The position numbers were made by a program, and so were the translations under genes. A stretch of 64,000 nucleotides of DNA from Stomorhina lunata. Lineage: Eukaryota; Arthropoda; Insecta; Diptera; Rhiniidae. The notes under the pieces are model-generated. The model was not told where the DNA came from. It ran no database searches and worked only from the letters and a program-made list of their open reading frames with translations. This document shows, one piece after another, positions 62,905 to 64,000 of the stretch. The first letter of the stretch is position 1, and the number at the start of each line of letters is the position of its first letter. The DNA lies in NCBI GenBank assembly GCA_933228675.1, contig OW121744.1:113638671-113702670 (forward strand). The letters run 5' to 3'.

Positions 62905-63720
62905 TTAATATAAACTTGTGCGTCGACGCTGATAAAGTATGTCTTCTAAGCCAAAGCTCAGGTCGCCTTCGAGAAAACACTAGCTATATCACTGTTGAAT
63001 CTCAGGCAACTGGGCTGAAAATGAATAATTCAAGACAATGATTATGCGTAGAGGCCCTATGCTCCACTGGGAGTCAAGGATAACAGAAGAAGAGGCTATG
63101 GCGCAAACCCGTTGACACACATCGATGAGGATAACGAGGTTGTTGGATGAGTACCTTTTGTTATCTTGGTAGTTTAGTATCTACAAAAGGTGGCGCCGCA
63201 AAAACAAAATCTGCATTCGGCATTCTCCGAGCTATTGGGAAATCTCAGCAAATACCAAAAACAACTAAGTTACAAATATATAACTCAAATGTCAAGTTCA
63301 TCTTGTATTACGGTTGCGGAAGTTGGAAACGCACAAATGCCATCGATTAGCGCCTACGAACCTTTGGAAAGAAATGCTTGCGGCAAATCCTTAACATATG
63401 GTAACTGAATCGCATAAGAAATGAAGATCTACTAAAGGCTACTAACCACATCCCTGCTTCTATAGAGGTATGTCAATGGACATGGCGGTGGATGGGCCAC
63501 ACACGTCGAAGGCCAAATACCAACATTGCTCGACAAGCGCTTCGTTGGAATCCCCAAAGAAGCGGGCGTCGTGTTGGTGCACCTGCTAGAACTTGGAGAA
63601 GGTCAGTTGATGTGGAATTACAAGCAGTAAACTCTTCATGGAATGACGTATGCCTAACATCTCGCAATAGAGTTCGATATATGTTCCACTGAGAGTCAAG
63701 GAGAACAGAAGAAGAAGTGA
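62905..63720 (+). pseudogene. RTE-clade non-LTR retrotransposon, 3' remnant of the reverse transcriptase ORF
   Basis: The + frame in phase with 62922 reads DADKVCLLSQS where RTE reverse transcriptases have (F/Y)ADDxxLL, so one of the two catalytic aspartates is Lys. It continues as ATGLKMNNS (the family's GLK.N.xKT region) to a TGA at 63039 and TAA at 63081. After a short out-of-frame stretch (EVV near 63135) the same phase gives FCYLGSLVS, TKLQIYNSNVK, LYYGCGSW, a TAG at 63348, CLRQILNIW, a TAA at 63402, RNEDLLKAT, WRWMGHTRRRPN, RQALRWNPQ, APARTWRRSVDVEL and SRNRVR, then TGA near 63690. The YLGS to K.AF segment is about ten residues short. This is the thumb and C-terminal region typical of RTE; endonuclease and most of the polymerase are absent. 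It is non-functional. Clade is from recognised motifs, not from a search. Confidence 0.85.
63061..63715 (+). repeat. 33-bp direct repeat bracketing part of the RTE remnant
   Basis: 63061-63093 and 63683-63715 match at 30 of 33 bases (both contain GAGTCAAGGA and AACAGAAGAAGA). Translated, the left copy gives VEALCSTGSQG, which resembles the C-terminal end of RTE proteins. The right copy sits just after SRNRVR, where that end belongs. The left copy therefore looks displaced. Confidence 0.8.
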
Positions 63721-63735
63721 TGCTTTGCTGGAATC

Positions 63736-64000
63736 TGGAATCAAGTCAACTTAGAGCAACATAATGAAACTTGACTCTTCCAACTAATTTTCAGAGAACG
63801 ATTTTTAAAGAAACTGATTCTAGTTCAGCTGAACTTATATCTCCTAACTTCTTTTAAGGGTCTGGGAAGAGAAAATGTTTCTCAAAGAAACTGATACTAG
63901 TTCAATAAAATTTAACTCTCCCAACTCCTTTTCAGAGTCTGGGAAGGGAAAATGGTTCCCAAATAAACTAAAACTAGTTCCCAAATAAACTAAAACTAGT
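63736..64000. repeat. 77-bp tandem repeat running off the window
   Basis: ACTGATTCTAGTTC (63813), ACTGATACTAGTTC (63890) and ACTAAAACTAGTTC (63967) are 77 bp apart. The intervening sequence (CCAACTCCTTTTCAGAG, TCTGGGAAG.GAAAATG) repeats with about 15-20% divergence. The last 40 bp contain a 22-bp sub-duplication (AAATAAACTAAAACTAG at 63961 and 63983). It lies immediately 3' of the RTE remnant. Confidence 0.9.

Noticed and set aside
63190..63408. Second open frame overlapping the RTE remnant on the + strand, and 63473-63667 on the - strand
   Set aside because: Both are shadows of the reverse transcriptase frame, which carries the recognisable YLGS, WMGHT and TWRRS motifs.

Overview
The window looks like gene-poor nuclear DNA from an insect, most likely a fly. 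This is an inference from the very AT-rich composition, words common in fly non-coding DNA (TATACTCGTAT-like words near 38.7 and 53.4 kb, GTCTG runs), and one dead non-LTR retrotransposon of the RTE clade. I see no convincing host protein gene, no rRNA and no tRNA. It could be a giant intron, a gene desert or the edge of heterochromatin; sequence alone does not say which.

The dominant content is tandem repeats, about 36 kb of 64 kb by my boundaries. Four repeat groups share a period of 31 bp or a close relative of it. Family A (about 24 kb, roughly 780 units, 15 arrays) has a dyad core, in its best form the perfect 18-bp palindrome ACTTTTCTATAGAAAAGT, plus a 13-bp tail such as TGACGATAGGAAG. 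I call an array '+' when GACGATAGG reads on the top strand. Family B (about 8.3 kb, 6 arrays) is AT-only apart from one CpG and exists as a 31-bp and a derived 29-bp form carrying the palindrome AAATTTTCGAAAATTT. Family E (9.1-9.7 kb, 31 bp) carries TTGACGATCGTCAA and joins features of A and B. Family F (22.4-23.15 kb, 31 bp) keeps the A dyad but has the tail CTTATCACAGTGA. Two further arrays lie side by side: C (5.1-6.2 kb, 62 bp, twice 31) and D (6.3-7.4 kb, 19 bp with a 95-bp higher-order repeat), the latter full of TGCTGAGTCAT.

Layout: A+ (1-0.7 kb), A+ (2.0-3.5), B- (3.8-4.15), C, D, E, A+ (10.1-11.8), A- (13.6-15.1), A+ (16.2-17.6), A- (19.1-21.0), F, A- (23.15-24.9), B+ (26.2-27.3), B+ (28.2-30.4), B- (31.7-33.6), A- (34.5-35.3), B- joined directly to A- (36.2-37.7), A- (38.9-40.4), B+ (41.5-43.6), A+ (45.8-47.4), A+ (48.7-50.8), A+ (51.8-53.1), A- (54.35-56.8), A+ (57.6-60.8). 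Between them are 0.3-2.2 kb of ordinary AT-rich single-copy DNA. The right end (62.9-63.7 kb) holds the 3' part of a degenerate RTE-clade reverse transcriptase followed by a 77-bp tandem repeat that runs off the window.

No genes can be linked into a pathway. The interest lies in the repeat superfamily: a conserved short dyad at a spacing near three helical turns, exchangeable tails that differ between arrays, many orientation reversals that would make long hairpins if transcribed, and several arrays whose unit contains a recognisable transcription-factor-like site.
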